Below, piece after piece: positions 1-13,092 of a stretch of DNA of 64,000 nt. Every line of letters begins with the position of its first letter. Position 1 is the first letter of the stretch. The translations under genes were made by a program, and so were the position numbers. The notes under the pieces were generated by a model. That model was not told the DNA's origin. It worked only from the letters and a program-made list of their open reading frames with translations, and ran no database searches. Source of the stretch: Paulownia fortunei (Eukaryota; Streptophyta; Magnoliopsida; Lamiales; Paulowniaceae); assembly GCA_019321725.1 (NCBI GenBank), contig CM033124.1, positions 4,278,001 through 4,342,000 of the forward strand, written 5' to 3'.

Positions 1-19
1 TCCATCAATAATTCTAATC

Positions 20-340
20 TTATGATGTTAAGAGCCCTTTGCCCTCTTGGTTGAAACCTTGGATCATCAAATGATTTTTTTCAAGTTCATCCATGGAAAT
101 TTTTAAATCTTTCAGTATACGCAAAGGTAAGATATTTACTGCAGATCCTCCATCAATCATTATCCTATTCATTTTTTGCTCGCGAGTATAACCAGTTATG
201 AATAATGGTCTATTATGGGGTTTGGAACAAAGCAACAAATCTTCATTAGTAAAGGTCATTGCTGACACACAATCATCAGTAACATTGTGAACCTCCTTTT
301 TCAGACAAATAGACTTTACTGGAGAAAATCTTTTGTTCAC
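20..340 (-). pseudogene. Ty3/gypsy aspartic protease fragment, Ogre/Tat-like
   Basis: The translation holds the retroviral-type protease signature MIDGGSAVNILPLRILKDL at about residues 61-79, followed by LMIQGFNQEG, a phrase I associate with the Ogre/Tat branch of Ty3/gypsy elements. The IDGGSA box stands in place of the D-S/T-G active site and is typical of this branch. The reading frame stops about 26 residues after the active site, so the domain is cut short. Gag-like sequence lies upstream on the same strand (471-2014), giving the usual gag-protease order. The reverse transcriptase should lie to the left of the window. This is a decayed copy; lineage is inferred from motifs only. Confidence 0.75.
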
Positions 341-470
341 TTGTCATGTTACATGAAATGTTATTGTTATGATGAAGCTTTCCACCACAACTGCATCTAG
401 ACGCATTTTCCATTATAATATCAAAAGATCTCAATTCGATGGTGATAAGATTGGCAGTTGCATTATCTTT

Positions 471-815
471 CTAAAGCGAGATTTTCCATTGACGAGCTAA
501 CTGAATGAATTTATCTTTAAATATAAAACAATCATGGATTGGATGGCCTACCAAATGATGGTACTTGCAGTACTTTTGGTCATCAACATGCCCAGCTTCC
601 TTGAGATGTTTCATTTCAGATAATTCAATGAGATTTGCTATGAGCAAGTCATCGAATATTCCCGAAACATCAAAGTTAAGGAATGGATATTGCTTTACTT
701 GCATCTCTTTTAAAGTCAACTTTCTTTCCCTCATTTCTTGAGGGGTGTCTTTCTTTTCACCACTCTTATCTTTTACATTATCTTTGATTTTGATAGGTGC
801 TGCATTAACCGCCAT
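471..815 (-). pseudogene. Gag C-terminal part with CCHC-like motif (Ogre/Tat-like)
   Basis: An open stretch of 114 residues contains KQYPFLNFDVSGIFDDLL and then YCKYHHLVGHPIHDCFIFKD at about residues 82-101. The Cys/His spacing (C, H, H, C) resembles the modified zinc knuckle of Ogre/Tat-type Gag proteins, which precedes the protease. Here it sits directly upstream of the protease fragment at 20-340 on the same strand. The frame is closed on both sides, so it is one surviving block of a broken gag rather than a gene. The function (nucleic-acid binding by Gag) is family knowledge. Confidence 0.65.
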
Positions 816-859
816 ATATTCTTTACTTGGAGCTTTGGAAAAAGACTTGCCCCTTTCTT

Positions 860-2014
860 AACTTCATACACTTCTTTAGACCTTGAGTCTCTTGGATGGG
901 TGGCCCTTCAACTGCACTTGCAGCCTTACTCAACTCCACATCATGGGCTCAAGTAGCCAACTCTTCAAATGTCCTTGGTTGGATTCTGAAGGCCCCAATG
1001 CATTTATTGGATACATATCTTAATATCCAAAGCCTTTGACAATCGATCTTTATAATTGGCGCTTAAGTTTCTCCAACGATTGATGTAGTAGATGATAGAC
1101 TTTTCTTTCCACTGATGTGAATTCAAGAGTTCAATCATCTAACCATTCGTCAAGTACTATAAAAGCAGTTGAGAAATTCTTGTTCCAGTTGTTCCCAACT
1201 ATTGATCGAGTTTGTTTCCAACTCAATGTACCAATCAAATGTATTTTCTTTCAATGAGTGGATAAATTATTTCACTAAGTAATCTCCATTTGTACCAGCA
1301 TCATTGCACGTCTCAATAAAATGAGCAACATGCTACTTTGGGTTGCCCTTTCTATTACATTGTTGAAATTTTAGGGATTGGTAGCCGACTGACATTCTCA
1401 AATTGTCAATCGTTTGAGTGTATGACTTGGCATAAGTTAAGAATGGCTTTTAGAGCTCCTATCAAACTTGTGTTTGATAGTCCCCACAATGAACTCTTTT
1501 AATTGGTCAACTTAAATCAACCCATCAGATGAAACTTACAATTCTTTAGTTGAAAACTTCTCTTTTTTATTTGGTTGTTGCTTCGTGAATATCTCAACTT
1601 CATCATGAACTTCAACTTGTTTTGCCTATTACACGGCTAATATCAACATTATCCACTTTGTTTATTAGTTTTGTGACTTAGAAGTCTTGCTCCTAAATAT
1701 GTTTCGTGAGTTTCTCGATGGCCTTAGTCAAACTTGTGATTTGTTCCTCAAGAGTTGTAGCATTTGTCACCATGACAGGCGCTATGTTTGAGGTAAATAA
1801 GTAACTTAATGTTGGTGAGGGGTGGATAATACAGATTCATCCTTAAGGTCTTTATCATCTTCATTTGTGTTGACAAGATGTGAAAAATCCTTCTCAGCAC
1901 TTCATGCAAATGACTTATCTCGAAAGATGCTAGCAACTTTTTGGACATACTCCTTGTGATGACACCAACACTTCTGCCTACAACATTCCAAGAACTTAAA
2001 GTAGTAATTTTCAC
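860..2014 (-). pseudogene. Gag N-terminal part, heavily broken (Ogre/Tat-like)
   Basis: Reading the minus strand near 1290-1190, a frame with FDWYIELETNSINSWEQLEQ is visible. This is the retrotransposon Gag core pattern (FDWY...L...SI.SWEQ.E.EF). At 2014 an ATG opens a frame containing VGVITRSMSK at about residues 16-25, resembling the start of Ogre-type polyproteins. Between these blocks the frame is broken by many stops and shifts. With 471-815 and 20-340 it makes one minus-strand gag-protease remnant about 2 kb long. Confidence 0.55.
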
Positions 2015-2880
2015 TACTGTGACCTTGCGGGTAGCGATTATGATACTTTAGAACTTTTGAAGAAAAGAGATAAGAGGGCGTGCTAGAAATTTGTAGTACA
2101 AATTTTCTTATTTGTAAAAATTAACAAACAAGAAAAATAGTACAAATTGAATTTTATTGAATTGAAATACTGAAATGGTTACAATCTCTATGGTCCTCTT
2201 ATTTTTCTTTTCAAGAATAAGAATTTTCGGGATTTGAACTTTTGGATGTGAAATTGTTGGTTTGATTTCCTCCGAACTTGATTTCGTTTTTTAATAATGT
2301 TAATTCGAATGATTAATACTTTAATTTCGAATCAAATGTAAAAACTTTAAGAATGTTGACTTTTAAATTTAACAACTTATTAATGGAATTGACCATTTGA
2401 TATCTTGAAAGATAGATTTAATGTTCAATAACATTAATTCAAAAGTTTAACAACTTAATTTCAAATTAATCACTATTATTTGGATAGACTCCGTGATGAA
2501 CGCCTTGAACACCGTGGATTTTCTTGAATTTAATCATATTAAGTTAAGAGAATTTCCTCCAATATTTTTCTTGTTTGGACCTCTTTTTCACAACTTATGT
2601 TTTTTATTCTTTCGAATGACCCTTATTCATACTTGTAGGATAGAGATCGTTTGATAAGTCATTGATGAAATGAAACAATTTGATTGACTTTTTATTTGAT
2701 TGATATCTATTTTTTTATTATAAAATTTGATATAATCTTGATTTCAAAATTTGAAATTTGACACTTGACAGTATTTGATTGATCAATAAAACATATATAA
2801 TATCAATTAATTAATTATTTATTTTAAGAATTAAATTTGATTAAATTTCAAAAACATAAATAAAAAATAAAAAATTAATA
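2015..2880 (-). other. Probable leader and LTR-derived sequence of the left-edge gypsy remnant
   Basis: No gene. On the minus strand this AT-rich stretch lies immediately upstream of the gag start, so it should hold the primer site and 5' LTR. Near 2025-2045 the minus strand reads AGTATCATAATCGC, a possible decayed primer site. The sequence beyond contains AATAAA-like signals (near 2150). I cannot find a second LTR copy in the window, so the boundaries are unproven. Confidence 0.3.
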
Positions 2881-3960
2881 TTTAATATATTACTTTATAT
2901 GTATCAGTGTGTAATTGTCACAAATTTTACACTCATACCATCAACCTCTGTTCAAATCGATCCAAAAAAAGAATAACCAAAAAAAAATTAAAAGAGGAAT
3001 ATGGAGATGCATGTTTTCGAGATGATAAGATTGATATGGACTTTGGATTTTACGTGGAAAAGCAAAAGAAAAAATATCATAAAATAGTATATAAAATACT
3101 AAAGTGAGTAAAATAATTTTCTTGATATTCCATTACAAAAATCGAAAACCATACATAGCCTCAGAGTGTTTCACAATGGATTTAGTCAAGAAACCATTAA
3201 TCCTAGTTTAGAAATGTTTGGCTATCTCACAAGCTCGTAGAGGAAGAAGGGTATCCTTAGCTCGAGCCTATAATGCATAGACACTACGAAAAATCAATTC
3301 ATGCAGTATTAGACACGTGTTATCTATAGCGATACAGTGACAAAATATGTCCAACACTTTATTTGGCATGTCCATAATTAAGTGAGAAAAAAAAATTCAA
3401 CACAAGTGATGGAGTGTCAGACACGTACAAGATTGGGTTATTTTTCATATTTTACAAGTTTTATTAATTTAAAAAATTAAAATTACTAAAACTAATTGAG
3501 AAAAAAATTTATTACATCTAAATTCACTCCGTTTCCTTGAGAGTTTTTTTTTTTTTAAATTAGATTTTTTATATTCTTCGCAACACCATTATTTACAAAT
3601 TTATAGATATCTGACACCATCAACGCTATAAATCTTTTTTTTTTTCTTTGTGTATATATATATATAAGCGTGTTCCTATAAATATATATTGAAAATATAT
3701 ATTGATTCATATCGTATTTTAAATTCATGTCCGTATTGTTATATTCATGTCGTGCATCATATCATCGGCTGGAGCCGTGCTCCAGGTACTATGCTGTGTG
3801 ATGTTTATCCCTCTTTTCTCCAGCCCATGTTCTAGAAATGGAGGAGCAATTTTATAGGGAAGTTTTGAACTTGATATGGAAAAAATTTATGCAGAGTAAT
3901 TAATCGAACATCATAGGCATGCAAAAGTTATTAAAAACTTTAAAATAAATTAAGAAGTAC
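2881..3960. other. AT-rich intergenic DNA, no gene seen
   Basis: Low-complexity AT-rich sequence with homopolymer A and T runs and a short TA microsatellite near 3653-3666. A perfect 7-bp stem with a 3-base loop, CTGGAGC-CGT-GCTCCAG, lies at 3769-3785. CACTACGAAAAATC near 3278 resembles the end of CACTA transposons, but no partner end was found. The small open frame at 2907-3107 is lysine-rich AT-driven translation with no recognisable domain. Confidence 0.5.
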
Positions 3961-5639
3961 AATAAAGTACCTAAGCAATGAAGAATCACTGGCCACTCAC
4001 ACACCAAACTTTATGCCTTCCATTTGAGAGAGAACCATTTGTGTTTCTTCCCAATCAAGTGTACCAAAGTCAGAAGTTGTGGCGGATACAAATCAGATTC
4101 TGCACCCATTTGGACTGTACCCAAATAGATCTCAAACCTTCCCTTAGATATGACCCTCCCTTAAAAGGTGTAGGGAAGTTAAGACCCAGCAACCAGTATT
4201 GGTTATTCAAGATTTCTTGGTGTCCAAACTAGGATTCCGGAGGCATGTTGATATCAGTAGAATAAATGGCCAATCTATGATACAAGTAACTTGATTGATG
4301 AACTTCTGTACATGTTTGGAATATGTAAACCTGGAATTGGTCGTCCTCTCCAGCTATAGTGTAATCTACTAATATTACATTCATTAAATATGAGGCTGCA
4401 TAAAAAAGATATATTATTATCATTCTTCCACACCCCCCCATAAACTGTATCTCAGAGAACACGTGTCAACATAATTCATTGAAACTCAACTTAACAAGAA
4501 GCTACACATTGGCACAAGAAAACACCGCATCCACTATCCATACACAACCTACAAGAAAGAATGTTGAAAGGAAAGAGAACACATTATACCAACAATAATC
4601 TAGATGATACCAATCACCTTACATTTAAGAGAAACAAGAAAAAGAAAATCATGTTTACTCACTAAATCAACTCAGCAACTCAATCCCTCATTCTGCAGTT
4701 TTATCAGTTCAATGCATAAATCTTGACTGTGCAATTCAATTGCTCAAATGGAATAGTGGCCAATGATCAGACATTGGCTCTGACATAATAATCTCCCAAA
4801 TTTGGGATAGTTACAGCTTATCAAATTTGCTGATGTGTGCAAGTGTAAGGAAGTGCTTCTTCACTTCAGCTCCTCTCTGTCATCATGCCAGGCTTCTAAT
4901 GATCGATAAAAAGAGTGGAAACAGTAACTTGAACATGACCAGATATCAAGACTCAGATCAATCATAAATTGACACCAACTTCAGTTTGCTCTGTGGGTGT
5001 GGCGAGAACAAAACAGAGGGCATCATGGGAAAGTGATTCTCCCATAGTCTCCTTCCATTTCTTTCACATTGCCACTGCTTTAGCAATATCTAATTCCATA
5101 TCCCCTAACGACCACAATTTTAGATTCTAATTAAAATTTCTGAAGCAGCTGTATGCTTCCAACACTTAACAAAGTCTTACCTTCCTCTTTCTAAGAATAT
5201 ACAAAACAAATACTGAACCCACAAAGCATTTCAGGCGCTCTGCGAGAATCAATTCAAATATCCGTGGAGCTCATAGAAGAAAAGGCAAAGCAATAAATAA
5301 TGAAGAAACAGAGTAAAAATTAGTCAAATTACTCTTCTACTTCACCCTCTTCGAATTTAAAATGGCCTATAACATTTCATTACCCTCAGTTTTCAGCCTC
5401 TATCAAGTAGAAAAGGCTTTTACTCTCCTAAGATATCTTTGAATCCAACACCAATTGACATCCTCAGGCATTTGAAACACTTTCAAAATTGTTTGCTACC
5501 AACCAAAAAAGGGTGAAGTTAGTAAGGAATGCAGACAAGGGAAAATGAGCTGACCAATTACACTCACAATCTCCAGTCAGTAAGAGGGTCCTTTTTCTTT
5601 ATCTTCGTATTACACTATGGTATAAATATCAACTGAGGT
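3961..5639. other. Region downstream of the SerRS gene; no gene recognised
   Basis: This 1.7-kb stretch is less AT-rich than the intergenic DNA to its left. The part next to 5640 should include the 3' untranslated region of the seryl-tRNA synthetase gene. Small open frames at 3978-4232 (+) and 4229-4462 (-) show no domain I recognise and no splice-linked continuation. I could not place the polyadenylation site. Confidence 0.4.
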
Positions 5640-8600
5640 TCATTCCTTAGATTTCTTTCCTTTTGCCTCCTTGCCAATGTTATTCTTGAAAGGAAGGAAG
5701 GACTTTCCACCCATGAAATCTCTCAACACCTCTGGTATTTCGACCCCATCTTCCTTTTGGTAGTTTTCTAGGATGCAACACATTGTCCTCTCAGTTGCTG
5801 TGAGGGTAGAGTTCAGCATGTGCACGTAGTCCTTAGCTTTTTCATTACCCTGCAACCATATTTGCAAAAAGTTGGTCCTTTTGGAAAGAAAAATTAAACT
5901 AAAACATCAATAAGGAATCACAACCAAGTCTTATGAATCATATATGAAGGAAGAGCTCAGATAGACATGTTGGAGTTTTAGATCTACCACCAATGCACAG
6001 TTTTTTCTTGTTTTTATTCTAAATCAACAAAAATATAGCTCAATTCATCTTACAAAAAGCTTGCCACACCTTTTTTTGTCCATAGCGAATTTCCAATCTT
6101 CGTGACTGATAGTCAGTGCAGTTTGAACACGAGACTAGCTCTCGATAAGTATTGGAGGCGGGGAACCACGCTTCCAAGTCATATTTCTTGGCTGCTGCAT
6201 CATTGAGTGCCCCAGAGACAATAGCTACCACTTGATAGGGAATATTCAGCTGATAACAGATGAAACAATCTATAAAACCAATGAAGCACAAGCTGGAATA
6301 GATCAAAAATCAAATACAAAAGTCACAGCTAAAACAATATACACATAGAAAGCAGTAACAAAAGTCTATCTGAAAACATAATTTTAATTCTTTGGTCCAA
6401 AGGTGCAGTATTATAACACGTAATGGCAATATTTCAAAAGGACAGTTACAAATACATTAAAGGGACGCGGAAAAAGATACCATCTTATAGAAATCCTCAG
6501 AGTTTTGTATCATTTGCTCGTGCTCATCCCAAGAGTCATTTCCATTTGGGCTGGTTATACAGAACTGTTCCACCTTTTCAAACTGATGAACTCTGAAAAT
6601 TCCTAGAGTATCTCGACCATGTGAACCAGCTTCTTTCCGAAAGCACGAAGAATATCCAGCATATCTGATTAAGTGCAACATCTCATTCGAATAAAAAGGC
6701 AAAACTACAGAAAATTGGAAAACAACAGGGATCATCAATATACCTCAATGGCAATTGCGTAGGATGAATCCAATCCTCTATATGATATGCACAAAGTGGC
6801 TGTTCAGCTGTGGCAATCAGATATTTGTCATCTCCCTCACCAGTTACCTATTAGAGAACAACTAAATCAAGCACATTTCTAGCAGCCATAAAGTTTAAAT
6901 GCATTTCTATTCCTTTTAGGCAGACGGAAATAAAACATAGCGCATGCAAGCAATATATTATCAGATCGAGAATCAAATCTCATACGTAGGCCTTCAACAC
7001 ATTGGTCCGACAGCAATAACAGAACAGAGAAACTTCTACCTTACAAAACACAAGCTGGGTCAGGGCTTCTGTCAGATTGCACCAAGAGTAACAGTTTCAT
7101 TTGACTGCTCAACAAAATGTCTAGCATTCTTATCATGGACATTCATATGCTAGACCAACCTAGGATTCCACTTCGAATTCCTATACTAAACTATTTAAGA
7201 ATTCACAAATTATTCACTTAAATATGCTGCCTTTCCCAAATTTTAACCGTAATATTAAAAAATAGCCCCTATCATCACATGTTTACCATACCTTATATTG
7301 CTTTCACTTGGAACGATAACTAAATAGCTCAAAGACAGTGGTTAGTTACCAATAGCGTAACCAGTCAAAAGTGCGTGTGGGATAACAAAAATGCAATGCA
7401 GCATAGTGCGTCTATTAATTACCATTAGATATACGCTAAAGTGGAGATAAGGCAATCCTTACATGTTGAAGAAACAAAACCAAGTCGCATCTTCCTATAC
7501 TTTCATCCAATATCAATTTTGAGCAAGCAACTGTGAATGTCTCTTATCCAAATTCGTTGAAGAAATTTTTTATCTTTTATCCTCCAGTAGCAAGGTCCTT
7601 TTATAATTGGAGTATTCCAGATGGCCAGATCAATTTTATTCCTATGAAAGCTGCAGCTGGAACTAAATATTTCAGAAACAAAGCCTTCTTGACTGATTAA
7701 ATATGCTTCAGGTGGTAAAATGTGAACCAAAATTCATTTCTGCAGATAAATTATTCCATATTTGCACGAGTTTCACTTTGCATTGTCAAAGGAGGTAAGG
7801 TCCATCTCCCTCTCCTCCCCTTAGCTTTGATTGTAGAATGCCCATAAAGTATTTCTTAAAGGAATGTACAGGTCTGTGCTGCACTACTCTGGTTATGCTT
7901 GTAAAGTTACCAACAAATCAGTTAGTGGCTTGAATCTCGAGTTGGTTAAAGTTAAACACATAAAAACACTAGTTCTATCAGCTAACACAAGCAACACATG
8001 AACTTTGGAGTTGATGCTATCCTTTGTACCATCTTTGTCTAACATGCCATCAAACTGTTAAGACTCAACAGGACTGGAGACTTTTCCTATACTATAATAA
8101 ATAAGAGAAGATCTCTTGATTCTTATCTTTTTCTATTTTTGTTATCCTAGTTTGGCATTCAAGCTTCTCAAAATATGATTTTGTAATGATGGTTTAAACA
8201 TGTAAAAAGATTAGTTCTCAAGCTATCAAAGTTGCCTTGTAAAGTTCTTCATCAAATTGCGCCAACTGAGCACACTTGGCCATAATATCTTTTCTCATGA
8301 AGAATGGAGTCTGCAATGAAGTAAAGCCCCTCTTCTCCAAAAAATCAAGACCAAAGTTGATCAAAGCTTGATTAAGTCGTACTCCATCCCCTTTGAGATA
8401 GAAACCTCTGCCTCCTGCCACATTTGCACCTGAAAGAAACCCATATCAATTAGTATTAGCAGGTCAGTTACCACAACTAAAACATGTGACACTAAAGTCA
8501 TCAGATGGTAGTAGTGAGTGAGATATGGGATGCTTTCAATTTCGTTTGCAGCAGAAATTCATCACTGAGACACAGGAAAATCTATAAGTATTGAATCAAA

Positions 8601-11593
8601 TTCAAGTAAAGGTGAAATAATGGGTAGGTGAAAAAATTGTTGCAAACATGCAGGTGACAATCAGCACACTTGATAGATAGGCAGTTTAGTTTCCCCAAAC
8701 TGCCATGGCTTTTCCAATTGAAAACTGGAGCTTGAATTAATTCTGGAGGCAACTCCCTAATCTTCTTCCAGATGAATGGCAGTTTTTCACCGTCCCCCTT
8801 GGCTCATCCAATTAAAAATAAAAACTAAAACAAAGTCTAGAGACTACACCCACTTACGGAAAAGGAAACAATGCAAAGGAAAGCCTCTGACTCTCTCTCT
8901 CCCAAAAAATTAAATTCCAAACCTTTGAAACTTAAGTCATCCATTCTACAGTGTGATACTGATGATAAATGACTTAATACATAAATTACATTTTCCAGAC
9001 CCTTAGGGTCCAACAAAGTTCCGATATTGCTAAACATCAAATTATCCCAACAACTCAAGCACAAAAGAAACCTCTCCTCTTATGCCCATGGGCAGATGGA
9101 TTACTGCATCATTTAGGGTTTTGTGGTGTCACTTAGTTGGATTTGAGATGAAATAGTCTTTGTGAGATGATTATAACCATTTAGTTATGATATATTAAGT
9201 GAAGCAATTTGTTCAATGCTGGAAAATGCGAATTATCTAGTTTTGCTCATTATCCTATAATTTTTTCTTAATTTTTAGTTATTCTTAGCAACGTATATTT
9301 ATTTTTAAAACTCAATGCACTCATGATACCATAATGACGTGACTGTAACAGAATTTCCAGGAGACCTAGTAGCACTGAAAGCCAGCAGGCCACCAACACA
9401 TTCAATCTCAGTCCTGTCTAAACACCGTACTATCAAGCTCATAAGTGGTTCCCACACTTTTTGATCAAACTATAACACAACCAATCTTAGAGGAGGTCAA
9501 AAGCCCAATTTTTTTATACTGGTGGTCAGAATAAAACAAACTAATAAAGTAAAACAGCCAGAAAAATTTGTGAAGTGGACACATAAACTAGATGAATAAT
9601 AACAAAACTGCAAACCAAGCTAACTAAAACTAAATTGTTGTAGATTGGATCATCCAGTAAAACTAAATAGCAAGGACAAACCAAGGTTTTCGTTGGTTTC
9701 ATTTTCCCAAAACATTTTCACTCCCCATAAATAAAACCAAACATTTAAAACCATCTTCTCTCCAAAACACATTTCCTCTTCCCCAAGATATTTTCAAAAC
9801 ATCCTAATCATTACACTCCTAAATATTTCCAAAATGAAAACAATCATACTCACATTCCCCAATACATTTACCAAAATATCTTCCCAAAACAATCCCAAAC
9901 AAAACCAAACACTACCTAAGCTAATAAGTACAATTATTCTTTATCTAACTGGGCATAAGCCAAAAAATTCAAAACATAGATAACTTTATATACACCATTC
10001 TTAAGTTGTTTCTTTATCGGATGTCATGCAAATCACAGAAAAGTATGTGGCAATGATAAATTTATATACCTTTCAAATAAGCGAACCATACTCACGAAAC
10101 TTAATTATAACACAACAACGATTGAGTGAAAATGCAAGTGTGAATACCCGAATCTCAAAGAGTCTAGGTTTCTAACATAAAAGAGCATGTGGAAGAACTC
10201 AAATAGTTCAGGACTATCCACTTGTACCATGATTATATGCAGGATATGATATGATCAGAAAATTAAAACACAAAGACACTGAGTACCTTTCTTAATATCT
10301 GCAATTCCAAGAAGCTCAACAAGCTCCACATGATTTTTCAGCTTTGGCTCGGTACGCTTCTGTCCCCACGACCGAATGATGGAATTGTTTGCCTATAAAT
10401 GTATCTCATGATTCACAGGAGCAATGGCTCGTCAAAGGAGTGTCTAGTTTACGTAATGTAAAAAACCTCATATATACCTCATCATTGCTGACTGGAACTG
10501 AATCATGCACAAGGTTTCCAATAATCCCCAATCTAGACTGTACTTCCGCGAGAGCTTCCTGCACCTCTGCCTCCTTCTTTGCGATCAACTCTCTGTTTTC
10601 CTCTGTAGTTGCAATCAGTCCACTTGCATCTCCACCTGACTTTAAGAACCAATAAAAGAATTCAGCACAAAATTCCCAATATAAACAAGAGGAAACACAC
10701 AAAACTCAGTTGTATATTTGCATGCAAAACTTTCTTGCAAATTAAGTTGTGTGTACGGAAAAAGTTATACATTGCTTCTTCAAGATTTAAAAACAAAAAT
10801 CTTGAGCCACTTCTGAAAATTTGAACTGTAAAAAATTATAGATTCATAACCTAAGATCTTAGTTTCTCCTTTTTTTTTCTTTCCTGTTTCTGAAGCTTTC
10901 TTTTTTTATGCTATCTCTGCACTAAGTCCATTGCACCACCCTAAGCATGTAATAGTGTCCTCCAATAGAAGAAAAAATACAAAGCCACGTTTTGCTTAAA
11001 TCTTGAACATGATACAAATAAGCATAAAGAAAAAAGAATGATTGATAAATTTGCAAATTGGAAACACTCCTCCCTTGCCCATATTGTCGCACATATTTTT
11101 CCTATATTTCTTTAAAAAAATAGACTCACTGTTAATAAATTTACATTTTATTCCCTTCTCCATCCAAGTTGACCCTGGGTTCCAGAAACACATAGACAGC
11201 AAGAAACATCCCCAAGTGATATAATAAAAGTCAAAAGCAAAATAAATTGGTAGCTAAAACCAAATAAAATAGTACAGGAAACACTCACAATTTTGAGGTT
11301 GGCAATTTGTTTGTTTATCTTGTTAAAATCCTTCTTCAAGCCATCCAGCTCAAATTGGACTACAACCATATACATCAAAACCATATGAATCCACAAATTG
11401 ATGGAAAAACAATAACCAGGCAGACTAAGGAACCAGAAAGATTAGGGATGACATAATTACATTGCCGCCAAACTTTGTCGAGTTGAATGACCTCATCGAC
11501 GAGGTCAACGTTGGCAAATCGACGACGCTGAGACTCTCTAACTTTTTCAGGGTTGCCACCCTTCTCTTCCCTAAAGAGATTAATGTCCAACAT
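5640..11593 (-). CDS. SerRS: Cytosolic seryl-tRNA synthetase (serine--tRNA ligase), nine coding exons
   Basis: Class II aminoacyl-tRNA synthetase: activates serine with ATP and charges tRNA-Ser (and tRNA-Sec where present) in the cytosol. Coding exons, in transcription order: 11461-11593, 11289-11359, 10478-10639, 10287-10392, 8236-8429, 6744-6847, 6481-6664, 6070-6249, 5640-5849. All junctions keep frame and give 447 residues, close to the roughly 450 of plant cytosolic SerRS. The N-terminus starts [20 protein letters not shown], the family start. Residues about 45-115 form the charged coiled-coil tRNA-binding arm ([16 protein letters not shown], then an E/K-rich helix). Motif 1 is near 193-203 ([11 protein letters not shown]). 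Motif 2 is at 262-290 ([16 protein letters not shown] with Arg266). Serine-site text [12 protein letters not shown] is at about 358-369. Motif 3 is at 389-409 ([15 protein letters not shown] with Arg399). Introns are GT-AG except intron 5, which needs a GC donor. It looks intact and functional. Confidence 0.95.
6848..8235 (-). other. SerRS intron 5, apparent GC-AG intron
   Basis: Exon 5 ends with codons for EELYK and the next exon must start with VTGEGDD to match the family and keep frame. The genomic join on the minus strand is TACAAG|GCAACT...TAATAG|GTAACT, so the 5' splice site is GC rather than GT. No GT close by would give an in-frame product of family length. GC-AG introns are a known minority class in plants. 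The intron is 1388 bases. Confidence 0.7.
9655..9915. repeat. Possible small MITE-like insertion inside SerRS intron 4
   Basis: Within the 1857-base intron 4, this block is strongly strand-asymmetric (A/C-rich on the plus strand). It ends with AAACCAAACACTACC; its complement GGTAGTGTTTGGTTT resembles the ends of many plant MITEs. The left end carries a weaker GGTTTTCGTTGGTTTC match. No clear target duplication was found, so this is tentative. Confidence 0.3.
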
Positions 11594-12200
11594 ACTAATC
11601 TATCACTTTCTTCCTAACTCCCTTCTCTGCAGTTAGTGCACATCAATCAGAAAACTGGATACAGAATAGCAAAATTAAACGTATAAAAAGAAGCATTCTA
11701 CTTCAAATTAGAAATCACATTCACGTACATACTCGTTCAGAAAACCAGCCGTAAATATTCCAGCAAAATGCTAGTTTAAAAAAAAGAAATAAAAGGAAAT
11801 GCCTCATAAAAAGAATAACCCAGATGGGATTAACTGTGAAAACGAAAAGCCTAATGAAAACCCCATCAAACAAAGAAACCCACTTAAAAAATACAAAACA
11901 TTTTATATCAGATACACTGTTGTATAAAATATTTGCATAGAACTGCCATGAGTGAATAAACGCTTCTCTGGATTCGATCTTCAGTGCTAAGGTATAATAA
12001 ATTGCAATATCCCAACACATTTTTCTTACTATATCTTGAAAAGAAATTTAAAAAAAAATAATAATAATAAATAAAATAAAGCAAGAGAAAACTTACCCAA
12101 AATACGAATAAGAGAGCGAGAAAGAGAGGGAGGGTAAAGTAATAGAACGCAGTTGGCGATGGAGAACAAGGATGAGTAACGGACGAGAGGAATATGTAAT
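11594..12200 (-). promoter_or_regulatory. 5' UTR of SerRS with a leader intron
   Basis: The minus strand shows TGG|GTAAGTTTTC at 12096 (donor) and CTGCAG|AGAAGG at 11627/11626 (acceptor). Together they define a leader intron of about 470 bases (11627-12096) between an untranslated exon ending at 12097 and a 33-base stretch just before the ATG at 11593. The intron contains a small AAT microsatellite (near 12050-12072) and a T-rich stretch in the sense direction. The transcription start is not visible; the low-AT stretch near 12100-12230 suggests it lies about there. Long hydrophobic frames inside this intron are not genes. Confidence 0.6.
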
Positions 12201-12204
12201 GCAA

Positions 12205-13090
12205 GGAGGCTGTTTGATGCGGAAGGGTTTTGAAAGTAAAGACAAAGGAATATGCTGTTATTACCTATCGAAATTTGTCAGCAACTCAAAATAATATTTT
12301 TTGATAATATATATTTTTTCATTTTTCTCAAACATATATTTATATTTAAATATATTTTTATAAAAAAAAAAACACAGTCAACTCTAATCATTATATTTTT
12401 CTCTTTAATCTATAATTATTTTAAATATATATATACATCTTAAAATATATATTTTTTTTAAAAAATATATCATATAAATTATAATTATTACATTTTCATC
12501 TTACATTCAAATACATTCTTAAAAAAAAAATCTTCAAAGTTCTACATTATTTATATCAGGAGTCAATCCCATAATTTTCGGCTCACGTTTTTCAATCTCG
12601 CCCTTTTGAGTTTCTGGTAAATGCCGGCAGGAGGAATTTTTTAGGATATGTTTTGGGACACATTTATGGTAAATTTTTAATTTGATCCAGTACGTACGGG
12701 TTGACAAAAGACTAAATCGATATTACACGATTATCCTTTCAAACAGAGTTGTTTGGATTCATAGGGTTCAGCTTATTTAATGTAAGACTGGCGGATTATA
12801 TTTAAATTATATTCTCTCATGGTTGACAAATTTGTTTTAGTTGTAATTCAAATTATACCAATACCAAGAGAAAACAATAAAATAACATGAGAGAGCAGGT
12901 GATTTTAATTAAACAAAAGTACATAAGTGTGTTCTAGTAATTGTTTGGTTTGAAAGAGAAATATTTATAGGGATACAAAATTACCAGTAACATAATGGAC
13001 TTGAATGCATCTCACTGTAGAATGAATCGAGGAGATTTTAAAGTTTTTGACTATTTTTTAAAAGCAATAATTACAGTGTATATTAATTAG
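12205..13090. other. AT-rich intergenic DNA upstream of SerRS, no gene seen
   Basis: Region upstream of the SerRS transcript, presumably including its promoter near the left end. 12290-12550 is almost pure A/T. No coding frame with recognisable content on either strand. Confidence 0.5.
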
Positions 13091-13092
13091 AC

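Noticed and set aside
3269..3300. CACTACGAAAAATC as the end of a CACTA transposon
   Set aside because: No matching inverted end or transposase within reach; one short motif is not enough.
3978..4462. Small open frames at 3978-4232 (+) and 4229-4462 (-) as genes
   Set aside because: No recognisable domain, no consistent splice signals and no neighbouring exons.
11721..12204. Hydrophobic, phenylalanine-rich minus-strand frames upstream of the SerRS ATG
   Set aside because: They lie in the leader intron and 5' UTR of SerRS; their composition comes from T-rich intron sequence.
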